The position numbers were made by a program, and so were the translations under genes. This document shows positions 36,701 to 50,423 of a stretch of 64,000 nt of DNA, piece after piece (within the stretch, counting starts at the first letter, position 1; every line of letters starts with the position of its first letter). Below the pieces are notes generated by a model, which saw only the letters and a list, made by a program, of their open reading frames with translations, ran no database searches and was not told the origin of the DNA. Source of the DNA: Nymphaea colorata (Eukaryota; Streptophyta; Magnoliopsida; Nymphaeales; Nymphaeaceae); NCBI RefSeq assembly GCF_008831285.2, contig NC_045147.1, positions 9,580,334 through 9,644,333 of the forward strand, read 5' to 3'.

Positions 36701-37632
36701 TTCGATATGCGATACGCGTGCGTATCGTACGCGTATCGCACGTATCGTGCGATACGGGCGCCGTATCGCACGATACAGGCGATACACCCCCGTATCGTAC
36801 GATACAGGTTAAAACACGATTTTTTTTTTATTTTTTAAAGTTTAAACACTCCTCCCTCTCTCTCTTCTTGTATTTAAAGACTTCAATCGACGTAGGAGGG
36901 AGAGATTTTGCACATTTTCATCAAAATAACCAAGGATTCATCAATTTGGGAGATATTATCGTTAAATCATGAAAGATGATAGCTATATGTTTTGAACTTA
37001 AAAATTGTGATGTAATCTAAGTCCTAAAACTCCAAGTCCTAAGACTCTAAGTCTTAAGATTTTATAAAATTTTCAAGTTTAAAATTGTGATGAATGCTTA
37101 CTATGTTATTTGAATATCTAATTCCTTATTTTGAATGTGTTGTTGATACACATGAATGTTCTTTATGTATGATGATCTTTTTTATATTTGAATACATTTT
37201 CCTTGATTTCTGCTTTTTGTTCATTTTTTCAGATTTTTAATAATTTTTCTCTATGTTTTCTGATTTTTAAATATTTTTTAAAATTAAAAAATTAATTTTA
37301 CGATATGCTACGCTACGTTTACGATACGTTACGATACGGCGTATAGGTCGGCCCGACCGATACGCGATACTCTACGCCTTTTATAACATTGTCCGTACCA
37401 GTACCGGCACCTGTACCCGTACCCATGTGACATAGATTTGATACTTTTTCTCTTCCATGTTTCTTTTCCACATTTTATTGTTACATGTGATTTTGCAGTA
37501 GAAGTGTATGTGTGCATGCATGCATGTGTATCTGCACACAGGTAGAGTTAATATCACAGTCATAATTCATATGCTATTATATTTGGAGTTATGTGTGTGT
37601 GTGTGTATTATATTATATTATATTATATTATA

Positions 37633-37678
<46 letters not shown>

Positions 37679-40600
37679 TACATATCTAACTCCAAGTACA
37701 TACATACACATATATAATCTTCTTAAGTAGTCTTTCTTGCTTATTAGAATTACAATAGACGACAGATTTTATAACAGGCAATGTTAACATGAAAGTTACG
37801 ATTATGTTCAGGATTTATCTTCCTTTCTTTTTTGGGTTAAAATGGATTAGTAATTCTAGGTTTTCTTTTAGGATTTTAGGTTAGAAACTAGAATTAGGAG
37901 TTTAGATGTTGGCATTTAGGAAGTGGTACGGTTTTGCATTTTTTATAACATTAAAATCACCTACATTTACTTTTAAGATAACTTGTAACTTTGTTTAACT
38001 TCATTAAATTTGATGTTTTTCAGACTTTAAATTATGTTTGTTGTCATGTTATGAAATGCTTAATGTGTGATGTTATTGTGCATTTTTGTGTTTTATTGTT
38101 ATGAATTAATAGCTTTTCTCATTTCAACGACGTTATTTTGTTGCTAATCTTAACAGATATAATTGCATTTTATTGGTCTCCCCTTTTTTATTTGGTTTTT
38201 GTGGGGTGGACCACTTAATATGCCTAGCTCCTCCCTAAGCTCTAGGCTCATCTAACTGCCTAGGCTGTGCCTAATACTCTTTAATAACATAGATATGTAT
38301 CATTTAATGGATTGTGTATATATTTATTTGAATGATTCTATATTATTGTAACAATTGCAACGTGACTGTTTGTGTTACAAGTTCTACATTTGTCCTTTTT
38401 TGTTTTGTATCGCTTAGAATGCCTATCCCAGCCTAGGCACACGTAGGCTATAGGGTATATATACTCATTGTCTAGGCTCCTCTGTCTAATGCTTTTAATA
38501 GGACTTGCCATTTCTCTTGCTTCTTAGTCGAGAAACTCAGTCAGATGTACTTCAGTAAGGTCCACATACCCGTAGCATTGTACCTGCACCTAAACTGGGT
38601 AGGGTACTTAGCTCAAAACTGATCCAAACTACTTGTTGCGAGAGAGAGAGAGAGGCGGCAAAAAATTGAAGTTCATTACGTGACCCTAATCTCTATTAAG
38701 AGATTAGGGTTAGGGAAAATTACAAGAGAAGTCCACTACAAATAACAAAACATTTAAAGAGATCCTCCCTAACTTCCTAATATTTCAGAAAACCCCTTTT
38801 TGTATCTTTAACACTCCCCCTCAAGCTGGAGCATATATATCAATCATGCTCAGCTTGTTACAACATCTCAAGAAATCGCCTATGGGAAGAGCTTTAGTGA
38901 GAATATCTGCTGCCTGATCTTCTGAGGAGACATGAATAGTGCGAACAATTCTTCCTTGAACTAAGTCCCGAATATAGTGGCAATCCACTTCAATGTGTTT
39001 AGTCCTCTCATGAAAGACAGGATTGTTAGCGATATATGTAGCTGCCTTGTTGTCACAATACATCTTCATTGGGAGATTCACTAAGACACCCAACTCTACA
39101 AGTAGTGATCTAACCCACGACATTTCAGCCGCAGTTTGAGCCATAGCCCTATATTCCGACTCAGCACTAGAACGAGCCACAACATTCTGCTTCTTGCTCC
39201 TCCAGGAAATAAGATTACCGCCCACAAAGACACAAAAACCGGTAGTAGACTTCCTGTCATCTACAGATCCAGCATAATCAGCATCACTATACGCCTCGAT
39301 GTCAACACATTCTCCTTTCTTGAACCATAGTCCCTTTCTCGGGGCTGATTTCAAGTATCTTACAATCATTAGAGCTGCATCCCAGTGAACTTTTCGGGGT
39401 TTTTCCATGAATTGGCTCAACTTATTCACAGCAAAGCTAATGTCGGGACGAGTGACAGTCAAATATAACAGTTTCCCTATCAGAGATCTGTAAGATCTAG
39501 AGTCAAACGGCTCTGAGTCATCATCATGTATATGAATGCGAGGATTCATGGGAAGTGTGGCAGGTTTAGCCCCCAATAGTCCCGTTTCCTGTAGAAGATC
39601 AAGAACATATTTCCTTTGAGACACTACAACTCCTTTATTACTACGAGCCACCTCAATACCAAGAAAATAACGAAGTTGTCCAAGGTCTTTCGTAACAAAG
39701 TGTTGCTGTAAAAACTCCTTTGTTTGAGCTATCTCTTGATCATTTTCCCCTGTAAGAACAATATCATCCACGTAGACAATCAATATCACAAGTCCTGCTG
39801 AGCCTCGCTTGATAAACAATGAGTGATCAAGCTGGGATCGGCGAAATCCACACTTCGATAACACTTCAGTAAGCTTTTGGAACCATGCACGGGGACTCTG
39901 TTTGAGTCCATAAATAGCCTTCTTTAACTTGCATACCTTCGAACACTCCCCTCGTCGCTCAAAACCAGGTGGTTGCTGCATATAAACGATTTCAGAAAGG
40001 TCTCTATACAGAAAGGCATTTTTTACATCCAATTGAAAAAGAGGCCACTCTAGTTGGACATCAAGAGAGATAATCAAGCGAATAGTGCCCAACCGGGCCA
40101 CATGCGAAAAGGTCTCAAAGAAGTCAACACCATAAGTCTGAGTATACCCTTTTGCGACAAGACGGGCTTTGAACCTTTCAACTGACCCATCAGAATGATA
40201 CTTGATGGTGAATACCCATCATGAGCCAACCAGATCACAGCGTGTTGGGGGGTCTACCAAATCCCAAGTCTCCTGAGAAAGAAGAGCATCCATTTCCTCC
40301 TGCATAGCTTGTCGCCAACGTGGATCTAACAGGGTGTGATGGTGCGAGGACGGGATAACATGACTAGATACAGCTTGATCAAACTGTACTAAGCGTGTAC
40401 TCAGATGAGCAGTAGAGACAGAATTAGATATAGGATGTAAGGTACACTGTTGCTTGTCCTTGCGAATATCAATAGGGAGATCTGCTGCAGAATAGTCATC
40501 ACTTAAACCTGAGTCAGTCTTATCAGTAGAGCTTACCTCTTGAGACGATGCTGGTGGACGGTTGAGAGAGGGACCTAGACGACGAGTGTAAACCAACGGA

Positions 40601-43600
40601 GGCTCAAGAAAACGTTCATGTGACCTAGGTTGAGATGATGGAAATGACTCAAGTGACACTGGTGGAATAGGAAGAGGTATAGGTGCATGCATCTCAGATG
40701 AAGAGAGACTTGACGGAGGGAAATAAGGACGAGACTCAAAGAAGGTAACATCCGCACTGATAATGTCTTTCTTGGTCAAGAGATCAAAGCATTTGTATCC
40801 CTTTTGATTGGCTGAATAGCCAATAAAGATACATTTGATGGCTTGGGCAGCAAGTTTGCTTTTGTTCGGGCCTAGGATATGTGCAAAGCAAGTGCATCCA
40901 AAAACTTTGGGAGGTAAATGAAATAATGAATGCCCTGGATATAGAATTTGAATTGGAATACGGTCTTGAATGGAGGAAGAGGGTAACCTATTAATGAGGT
41001 AACACGCAGTAAGAATAACATCACCCCAAAAATAGGCAGGCATATGAGAATGTAACATGAGGGTACGAGCTACGTTTAGGAGTTGCCGATGTTTGCGTTC
41101 GGCTACACCATTCTGTTGGGACGTATGTGGACAAGTATATTGAGGTCGAATTCTATGGTCGGCATAAAACTGAAGTAGAATGGAAGACTTGAATTCAAGA
41201 GCATTATCAGTGTGAATATTTTTGACAATGAGTCCAAACTGAGTTTTTATTTCCTTGATAAATTTTTGAAGAATACATATGACTTCAGATCTTTCCCTTA
41301 ACAAGAAAACCCAACCGACTCTAGTAAAATCATCAACTAGAACAAGATAATATCGAAAACATGATCGAAAAGGAACCCGACTAGGACCCCATACATCCAC
41401 ATGAATGAGATCAAAAGGACTCTGACTCGACGGACTCTGACTCGAAGGAAAGCTGCTCCATGTATGCTTGCCCAATTGGCAGGCATCACATAAGAAGGAC
41501 TCTGATGCAGGAATATCTGGAAACATGCGACGAAGTTTTGGTACTGAAGGATGACCCAGTCTGAGATGCCATTGGAAGGGAGAAGGCTTGGAAGGGACTG
41601 AAGATGCAGCAACATCAACTGGGATTGACAAAAAATAAAGGCCCACACGCTCATGGCCGCCACCAATCATCTTCCCAGTTCGTAAGTCCTGAAAAGAACA
41701 AGAGTCAGATCCAAAAATGACTTTACATTGTAAGTCGATAGCTAGCTGTTTCATAGATATCAAATTAACAAGAAACTGAGGAGCATATAGCACATGTGTA
41801 ATAGTGCCTAAACGTGGAAGGTAAATATCACCGCTACCCAAAACAGGGGACAACTTGCCATCAGCCAGCTTAACATGCTGTGGTGTAAAAAATCTAACAA
41901 ATGATGAAAATTTTTGTGGTTGATTACAACAATGTCTAGAAGCGCCCGAGTCTATCATCCATGTCATACCTGGATCAGCAGTAGGAGCACCAACAGAGAA
42001 TGCTGAATCTACAACAGTGGCATTGGTAGATGTAGAGGTAGATGTAGAGGCAGACCTCTGAGCAAGAACACGATCATATTCATCCTTACTTAGGTTAAGA
42101 GAATATGACATAGATATAGAAGGATCAGTAGAAGACTCAACCATAGATATTGTTGCCTTTGAATGAGTTGCTTGGGATGAAGAAGGACCTCTGCTTGTGG
42201 TGACTCTACCTCCACCACGTCCAGAGGAAACATTAGACCTGAGGTGAGGATGTTTGTCCCAACAACGATCCTCTAGATGACCAATTTTGCCACAATAAGA
42301 GCACTGAAATCTGCCACGTCCAGCACCACGGCCTGTACCACGTCCCCTAGTGCCTCCAAAAGAACTAGGGCCCCGTCCTCCTGATATCACAAGTGCAGAG
42401 ACTGGTGTGTCATGCGTAGTCTGAGAAAGAGTGGCTGCAAAACGACTCAGCCTATTATACGTGTCTGCTAAATCTGGAAGTTCACCGCCTGTTAGAATTT
42501 GAGACTTTGCCACAGAGTATTCTGAAGATAGGCCAGATAAAAACTTCGCCACCATACCAGTCTCAACGTGTGATGCATAACAATGCTGGCAAGGTGGACG
42601 AAGAGCCTTTAACCGTTCATATGCAGCAGTCAAAGTAGCAAAATATTGGGATAGGTCCTGATCCCCTTGTCGAATGTTACATAACTCCTCTTCTAGTTGT
42701 AGGATTTTGATTACATTAGTGGCATGCGAGTATGTCTTTCTCAAGAAAGACCACATATCCTTGGCCTTGGTATAATATGCAATAGTTGGGGCTATATGAG
42801 ACTCCACACTATTCATAATCCAAGACATAACAATATAATTATCTTCATCCCACGCAGCATATATTCCTTTTTTCTCAATAGGTTCATCCTCCTCAAGAAT
42901 ATATTTCTTCCTATGACCAGCCACCGACATTATGAATACCCTAGACCATATTTCATAATTTGAGCCATTAAGTTTCATCGTGGTTCCATAAGAGAATGAA
43001 TTCCCAACCATCTTGTAGTCAGTAGACCCTTCAAATTTACTGTTTTCAGCCATAGTAAATAAAGAAGACCAGATTGACGCAAACGTTTAAAGAAAGAGGG
43101 CTAGGAAATTACTGTCACTTCAGATCTGGTTCAACCGATGACAAAAACAAGAATGAACTCCCAACGACTGAAGACTACTGCTCCCAACGACTGAAGACTG
43201 CTGCCACTTATAACAGCAGCTAGTTCTCATAAAACTTCCTGTCCACGTGTCAAAGAAATCCACAAAATCAAACAAAAACTTGTACTAAGGATCAGCAGCA
43301 GTCCTCACGCAGCCTTACTTTACTGAATTTGTATCCACGATCTATAGAAAAATTCTGATCATATTCAAAAAACTGAATTTATAAGCAGCATATAGACTCC
43401 ACAAAGCATCCACAACACCTCACGCAGCCTGACTTTCCCGAAATTGTATTTACGATCATCACAAACCACAGCGTCACACGTCACGCTACATCCACAATAG
43501 TCTGCTTCATACGACCAATATGAGGATCTGATCACGCCTTCCACATAGGCGTGATCAGGTCCTCCTTCACACGGCACGCCCAACCCCTATTCCCTCACTG

Positions 43601-44642
43601 TCTCCTTATTGGGTGATAAGAGGGAATGAGTAGTGATGACAAGAGAGAGGACGAAAAAGAAAGGAACTAGGCTGTTCGCCGGAAAGATTGTCGCCGGAGA
43701 AGGTCACCGGAAAGCGCACCCTGCCGTCGACGCCCACACCCGCTCTGATACCATGTTGCGAGAGAGAGAGAGAGAGAGGCGGCAAAAAATTGAAGTTCAT
43801 TACGTGACCCTAATCTCTATTAAGAGATTAGGGTTAGGGAAAATTACAAGAGAAGTCCACTAAAAATAACAAAACATTTAAAGAGATCCTCCCTAACTTC
43901 CTAATATTTTAGAAAACCCCTTTTTGTATCTTTAACACTACTTAATTTTACTTTATTTAGTTTTTTTTAACTCAGTTTTCATTCTGTTTTTAGAGTTATT
44001 TTTCATTAACATATAATGTTTTTATTTATATCACTTGTTTATTTAATTGTCGCTTTCATTTTGATTGATTTGTGCTATTTTGCATATATATCATATGTAT
44101 ATCTTGTCGTATCCCCATACCCACATTTTCGAAAGTTACCACCCGTACCTAAATCGTACCCATAACCATGTAACTTAGTCTACTAAGCATTCCCTATTCC
44201 TAAATTTTTAGTTATCCACAACCATGGACTCCTCTTCAAACCTGGTTTGCCATCAAATTTCCTACTAAACACTTACTAATTTCTTGACTTGAAAAGGGGA
44301 AGAAATAGAATTTTTTTGTCTTTGGTCTTCCTTTTGTTAGGATTGAACATCTCCATGGACAACTAGATGGAACAGTTATATAATCCCACCAAAGTTTCTT
44401 ACATGGGACAAAGAGGATGAAAAAGAGTGACCCAGACTAGACTAGTTTGGAATCCTGATTTTATCAAATGTATGAGACAATCGCATGGGTACGAGGACAT
44501 TTTATCAAATGTATGAGACAGTCACATTGGTAAGGGGAAATGTCCCCGTACCCATGTTGGTATGCCTGTACAGTGGGATGGGTATGGGGATGCATCCCCG
44601 GCACGTCCTTTTCTTTTTTTAAGTTTGAAAAGAAAAAATGGG

Positions 44643-44684
<42 letters not shown>

Positions 44685-47600
44685 GAGTGTACGGTGAGAA
44701 AGGGGAGGGAGAGGAGAGAGAGACTTTTACACAACCAATATCTACTACTTATAATGAAAATTATGAAATCTTACATACAAAAAGGCAGAGTAATTCTTCA
44801 ATTAAGCTCCTCAGATTCTGTTTCCTCTGCAGCAAGGGTTGATTTGCTGCACAAAGTCACTTAAGCTACCATGAGATTCCAATATTAAAAACAGACCTTC
44901 TCCAACCAAACATACACTTGAACCTGCCATGCAAGTATACAAAACATGGATAAAAATGTAACTCAATGTTCCAACATCTAACATGAGGAGAAAGTTTCAT
45001 TACCCAATGTAACGTGCGAGGTTTGCAGGTCGGTTCGGGTCAGTGTCCAGACCCGGACCCGAGCTCCATGCGCGTAAGGAGCCCGACGCCGCAGCCCTTG
45101 TTCGCCCTCGTTTCCCCTCTGCGTTTCTCCCTTACCCACGACCGGAGCTCAGCGCAGAGAGGAAGAGGAGACGGAAGTCGGTGCAATGGCGGCAGCGGCG
45201 GGTGGCGACGGCGGCAGCGTGGGTAAGCTTCCTCTCTCCCCCTCTTTGTCTGCTTCTTCTCCTCCTTCCCACGCAGCCTCTCCCTCCTTCGTCAGCACCC
45301 CCCTTGCCGCATGATTTATCCCTCTCCCTCTCTGCTAGAGCTCCCTCCTCGTCCCGTCCGTCTCCTCTTCACCATCTCCCTCTTTTGCCCCACTCGATTT
45401 CCCTCCCCTTTGCCGTCTTTCCCCTCTTTGTCTGAACCCTCCTTCCCTCACTCTCTCTTCTATCCGTCTCTTTTGTCAGCGCCTTTCCCCTACCCTCACG
45501 TTCCCTACTTGAGCTCTTCTTCCCATTTTCTAATTGTTTTTCCATTTTTCCCCAACCGAGCACTATTCTTTACTGATTTTATCACTGTTTGATTGGATTC
45601 GAGTTTGGGGACGTGTTCTTCCTCGCATAACAGTGATTAGAAAGCCTTGGTGTGGCGGCATTGAAGGATTTTAGCTGCTTGGGGACCTTTTGGATTTGTG
45701 AGGTGGCTGCCGGAAGGATTGCAGCAGCCTAGACTCTTGATTTGGGGTGAGCAAGGCGTAATTGAATCCATTTTATTGTAGATTTTCCTTCGGAGCATGT
45801 ATAATTATCGCTTAAGCATGCTAGAATTTAGAATTGAGGATTTAGGAGGCATGTTAGCGATTTTGCTTTTCGGGGTAAGTATAAGATTATGATGGAGAAG
45901 CGATGATTCATGTATTTATTGATCTTTTAAGCATAATAGGTTGATTTTTGATGCAATAGGGAAGTGGTAGAGTTAGTGATGTTGTGGAGAAGCATATGAC
46001 CGTCTTTGGGAACACTTGGAGCACCTTGGTCGACGTGGGTGGTATTTGTTGGTAGGAAGGGGGTGTGCATGTTGGGAAGACGCCTCAACTAAAGGAAAGT
46101 TAATGACAAATGTGTTAAGGATGGATTGATCGAAGCATTGGGTTTGACGTTGGGTGGCTACGGTAAGAAGTTGCGAAGTGGCCTATTGGAGGGCTTGTAG
46201 GTCGACACTACCCGTCGACACCTTCTTGAGGCGAGGACATGTGCCTCAATGATCTTGTTTTGTATTTGTTTGGATTGCGTAGCTAACTAGTAGAAATCTG
46301 ATCTTTTGTTTATGTTTGCAGGTACACCGGGCACGTCCCGTCGACCTTAAGCTGTCAGATTTGAAGCTCGAGGCATTTTGAAGAGTTTGTGAGCACGCCA
46401 CAGGTATGGCGACATTCCAGGCAAATCCCTGCCTGGGCAAATGTGTGAATGTGTGTTCCTAGGGTCATGGGATTCTAGGATTTGTGATGTGAATTGATTG
46501 ATTGTTTTGAGATTGAATGTGTGTATGCATGTACATGAATTGATGTATGATATGAAGGGTTGTGAAAGGCTACTAGTGATTGTTTTGAAAATGTTACGCC
46601 TTTGCATGTGCATGCTAGAATTGATAACTGTTTAGGACAGATGAGGTGAGGTATCGAGTCGAGTGTCTCCTCGACCCCAATTGTACATTAGAAAGCATCC
46701 TAGAATGATAACTGCATAGGACAGCTACGAGCCAATCACAGATCAAGACTACTCTCTGTGGTTTGGCTAAGTTTTTGAAGATGTGATTGATATGATGAAT
46801 GATGTGAATGTTTTGTTCTGTTGCATACACATTGCTGTGGGCAATGATGCAAATGATTGAATTGGAGGGTAGTTGTACCCATATTGTATGACGACTAGCT
46901 ATGACTATTAGTGTTATGTACAGACCTCATGTGGAGGCAATTGGAGGTGTGGGTGCACTCGTGAAGTGTACCAACCTCATGAGCTAGCCAATCAGTTTGT
47001 AAATGTATTAATCTAATGATAATAATGAATGATTAAGAGATGAGAGGCTAGTGGGATGTGGCTATGTGTTGGGAGACGTCCTGCTTTTGCCACTGGTCTC
47101 GCCTGTTCGGAGCGCAGGCGGTGCAAGGCCCCAAGGTACTGTTGTGTGTTGTGCTTGGAGCGTTGGGCTCCCGCCTTCCCAACCTGAGTGTCCTAGGGAA
47201 GGCTGAGTATCTCTCCTTGGAACACACATCCATGGATGAGTGCTCTACCGCTGCAGCGGATGAAATGGATCCATACTGTTATGGGCCACCACGGGGGTTG
47301 TCTCTCGGCTGTAGGCCGCCCATGGTGTGCACGTGCCTGTGTTGCACCCACAGGAACTGTTAATTCACTAAAGTTAATGAAAATGTAATGTATATGATTG
47401 AATGTATGTGATTCAGGCGCATGTGAATCATATGAATGCTAAGGGTTTGGTATTTTCCTGGCTTGTTGCCATACTGCGAAGGCTAAGCCTTCGGTTGTTT
47501 CTTTTTCAGGTTTTGGCAGACCCGGGGCAGCAGGTTGATCGGATGGCTTCACTCACGTCCTACTGGGGAGATTTTGGGTTTTGTTCTCTTATGTAATGCT

Positions 47601-48254
47601 GGCGCGTCTTGGTTTATTTGTATTGATGTCTTGTTTTTGTTAGACATCAATCATACAGTTTGGGGGCATTTTTGTCATACACATAAATGTGATTTTGTAT
47701 GAAACAAAGTTGTTATATAAATGAAAGTTGCCGTATTGTTTTGAATTGCTTGGCTCATCTCCTTTGAACTGTTATGTAGTCGCACCTCGATGTTTGATGT
47801 TAAGAAAAAAAAAAAAATGTTTGAGTGTCAAAAGGTCGGGGTATGACACCCAAGACTAACATTTAATGTGCAGAACACTAAGAACTTGTTAAGCTGTTTT
47901 GTGGACATTGATAATAAATAACAATGTCTACCACATCTACAATTCTACGCACTTGTAGTACCTTGCACTTTTACACTACTTTCAGTAATATGATAAAGAG
48001 TGACAAACATTGTTAAGTACCTTCTGCTTTGCCCTCAACTGCTTTATAAGATTCATAGACCTCTCAAGCTTTTGCAATTCCTTGTTTGCCCTTGAATATT
48101 CTCCAGCTGAGACTTCTGGCTAACTTCAGCAAGAATAAGACATCAGATTTATTGCAAAAAACGGGGTAATATAACAGAGGTATGTACAGGTCACAGTTAG
48201 AAATAGCATTCAGAGTATCTCCAGTATAATTTATTAATCATTAGTGGGCAGGGT

Positions 48255-48327
<73 letters not shown>

Positions 48328-48330
48328 TAT

Positions 48331-48363
<33 letters not shown>

Positions 48364-49342
48364 CTAAGAATATTGTTCGCCGGCTATGTAACACGGGTAC
48401 TCCTCTTAAGGAGGAGTACCCGCACGGTACCGGTACGAGTACGACACCGGTACCGATACAGGTGCGGCGTCGGGTGCTGCGTTGACTGCACCGGCTACGG
48501 TCAACGCACCCGAGGTCATTTTTTACCATTTTCGGACTCGGTCAACTTTGACTGAGTCCAAAATTGTCCGATTTTGAATTTGAACATTTTTTACATTTTA
48601 ACGTTTTTTTACAAATTTCATGTTAAAATTTTCGAAAAACCCTTAAACGACGATCGTCTTCGTCTTCAACCGTCGTTCTTTGTCTTCAACCTTCACTGAA
48701 AGACACTGACGGCGAGTGGCGAACGGCGACGACAGGCGGCGAACGGCGAGCTGCGACAGCAGGCTTCAAACTGAGTTTTGGGTAGTACTGAGTTTTAAAG
48801 AAGGAAGAAGAAGAAGAAGTAGTAGTTTTGGGTCATACTGAGTTTTGGATTTTGTGGGGTCGATCAGAGGCGTTTCTCTGTTGGTGTTCTTGTTATTGTC
48901 GCCTTTTCGGTTGGTGAGTGATGTGGGGCTTCTTTTTGTTCTCATTTTCTTGTTTTGGTGATTTTTCTTTCGATTGGCATGCCACTGTCCATTTTTCTTT
49001 CGTTGTCCTAGCTTTATCATGAGATATTGTTGCATGTGTTGGTAATTTGTCTTTGTTACCATGACTGTCTTTTTTTTTCATTTTTTGTTTTTGGTTTTTC
49101 TTTGATATTGGTGAGTCTGCAAGTAACTATTCTCTCTCGCCCATACCTTGGATTCCTTTTAGTGTTTTGATCCAGCTGGTTTTCAGTTTTATCTTTTCCT
49201 TTTCGTTTTCCTTTCCTCGTTTTATTTTCTTTTTCGAGTTTGGTGTTCTAATTGTTATTTGCTCTGTATAGTTGGAACAAAATAAGCCAGAGAAAAGGAC
49301 TGTTCTGGTTGTTCTTTTGACATAATTGTTATTTGCTCTGAC

Positions 49343-49382
<40 letters not shown>

Positions 49383-49839
49383 GGCCATACCCCTGCACTC
49401 AAGTTTTTTGAAAATGGTCTGTACCCACACCCGTACCTATACCCATGTGACATAGTTCGCCGGTTTCTATTGCTAAGGTTCTTCTGAAGAATTAATCAGA
49501 AGGCTTGTTTTTCTTGGAAAAATTATGGAACTCAAACAAAAACTAAAAATGTAAGAAACATAATAAAAAAGATTATGAAACTTTGAGTTTTCTATTCATT
49601 TAATCAAAAACTTTAAAAAAACTTAAATTTCAATATAGTGATTAAAATGTTAAAAGAAACCCCAAATATTTAAAACATATTAAACTTATTTTTTCAAAGA
49701 AAGATGAAGCTGCAGAAAAAAATGTGATAAAATGCAATGTTTTCACTTTGGCAATTTTTAACATTTTTCTCTTTTTCCTCATTTCCCCCTTTTAATGATA
49801 TGTTGTGGAATAAACAATATCAACGACAATGATATATAC

Positions 49840-49899
<60 letters not shown>

Positions 49900-50378
49900 G
49901 GGCAGTCAAAGCAAAGGCTGAGTGTAAGTTTCAAAAACTTAAAAAAACAAAAAAAAGTTGAGCATACTCCAAAAATACACATACAACAAACTAATTCTTT
50001 TAAAAAGGAAAATATTGTGATCTTATTGCTATTTTCATTTTTAACAATATTTATAACATATTGTAATATTTTCCTAGTAGGACCATTTTTCCTCCTCCAT
50101 ATTGGAAAAAATATATAGATGAACAAAAAAGTTATGGCTTTCAACGTGTATATCATACTTTACGACACCTACCATGCCTCCTAATATTAACAACTAGTTT
50201 TTAATCATTTGTTTACTTATTTAAAAAAGTAGGAATAAAAAGATAATGAGTTTTCAATCTGCATTATCATATTTAATTTTTGTTGATTTCAAACCATATA
50301 TAATCAATCCACAATCAAATAGTACCACTGTACTTGATGGCAGGCAAGATTTCATACTTGTGGACCACACACAGTTTG

Positions 50379-50423
<45 letters not shown>

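Larger units (their letters stand above)
38634..43937 (-). mobile_element. young, nearly intact Copia retrotransposon
   Basis: 5,304 bp with LTRs at 38634-38813 and 43754-43937 and a perfect 5-bp target duplication CTACT (38629-38633 and 43938-43942). The LTRs differ by only two substitutions and a GA-repeat length change, so insertion was recent. The primer-binding site is minus-strand TGGTATCAGAGC (plus 43742-43753), complementary to initiator-Met tRNA. The polypurine tract is minus-strand CTTGAGGGGGAG (plus 38814-38825). One gag-pol frame (43053 to 38821) is interrupted by a single in-frame TGA. It lies in release factor intron 3 in the same transcriptional direction as the gene. Confidence 0.95.

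Noticed and set aside
49779-50156. 125-aa minus-strand open frame
   Set aside because: Runs through an (AT)n microsatellite giving repeated Tyr-Ile; composition artefact.
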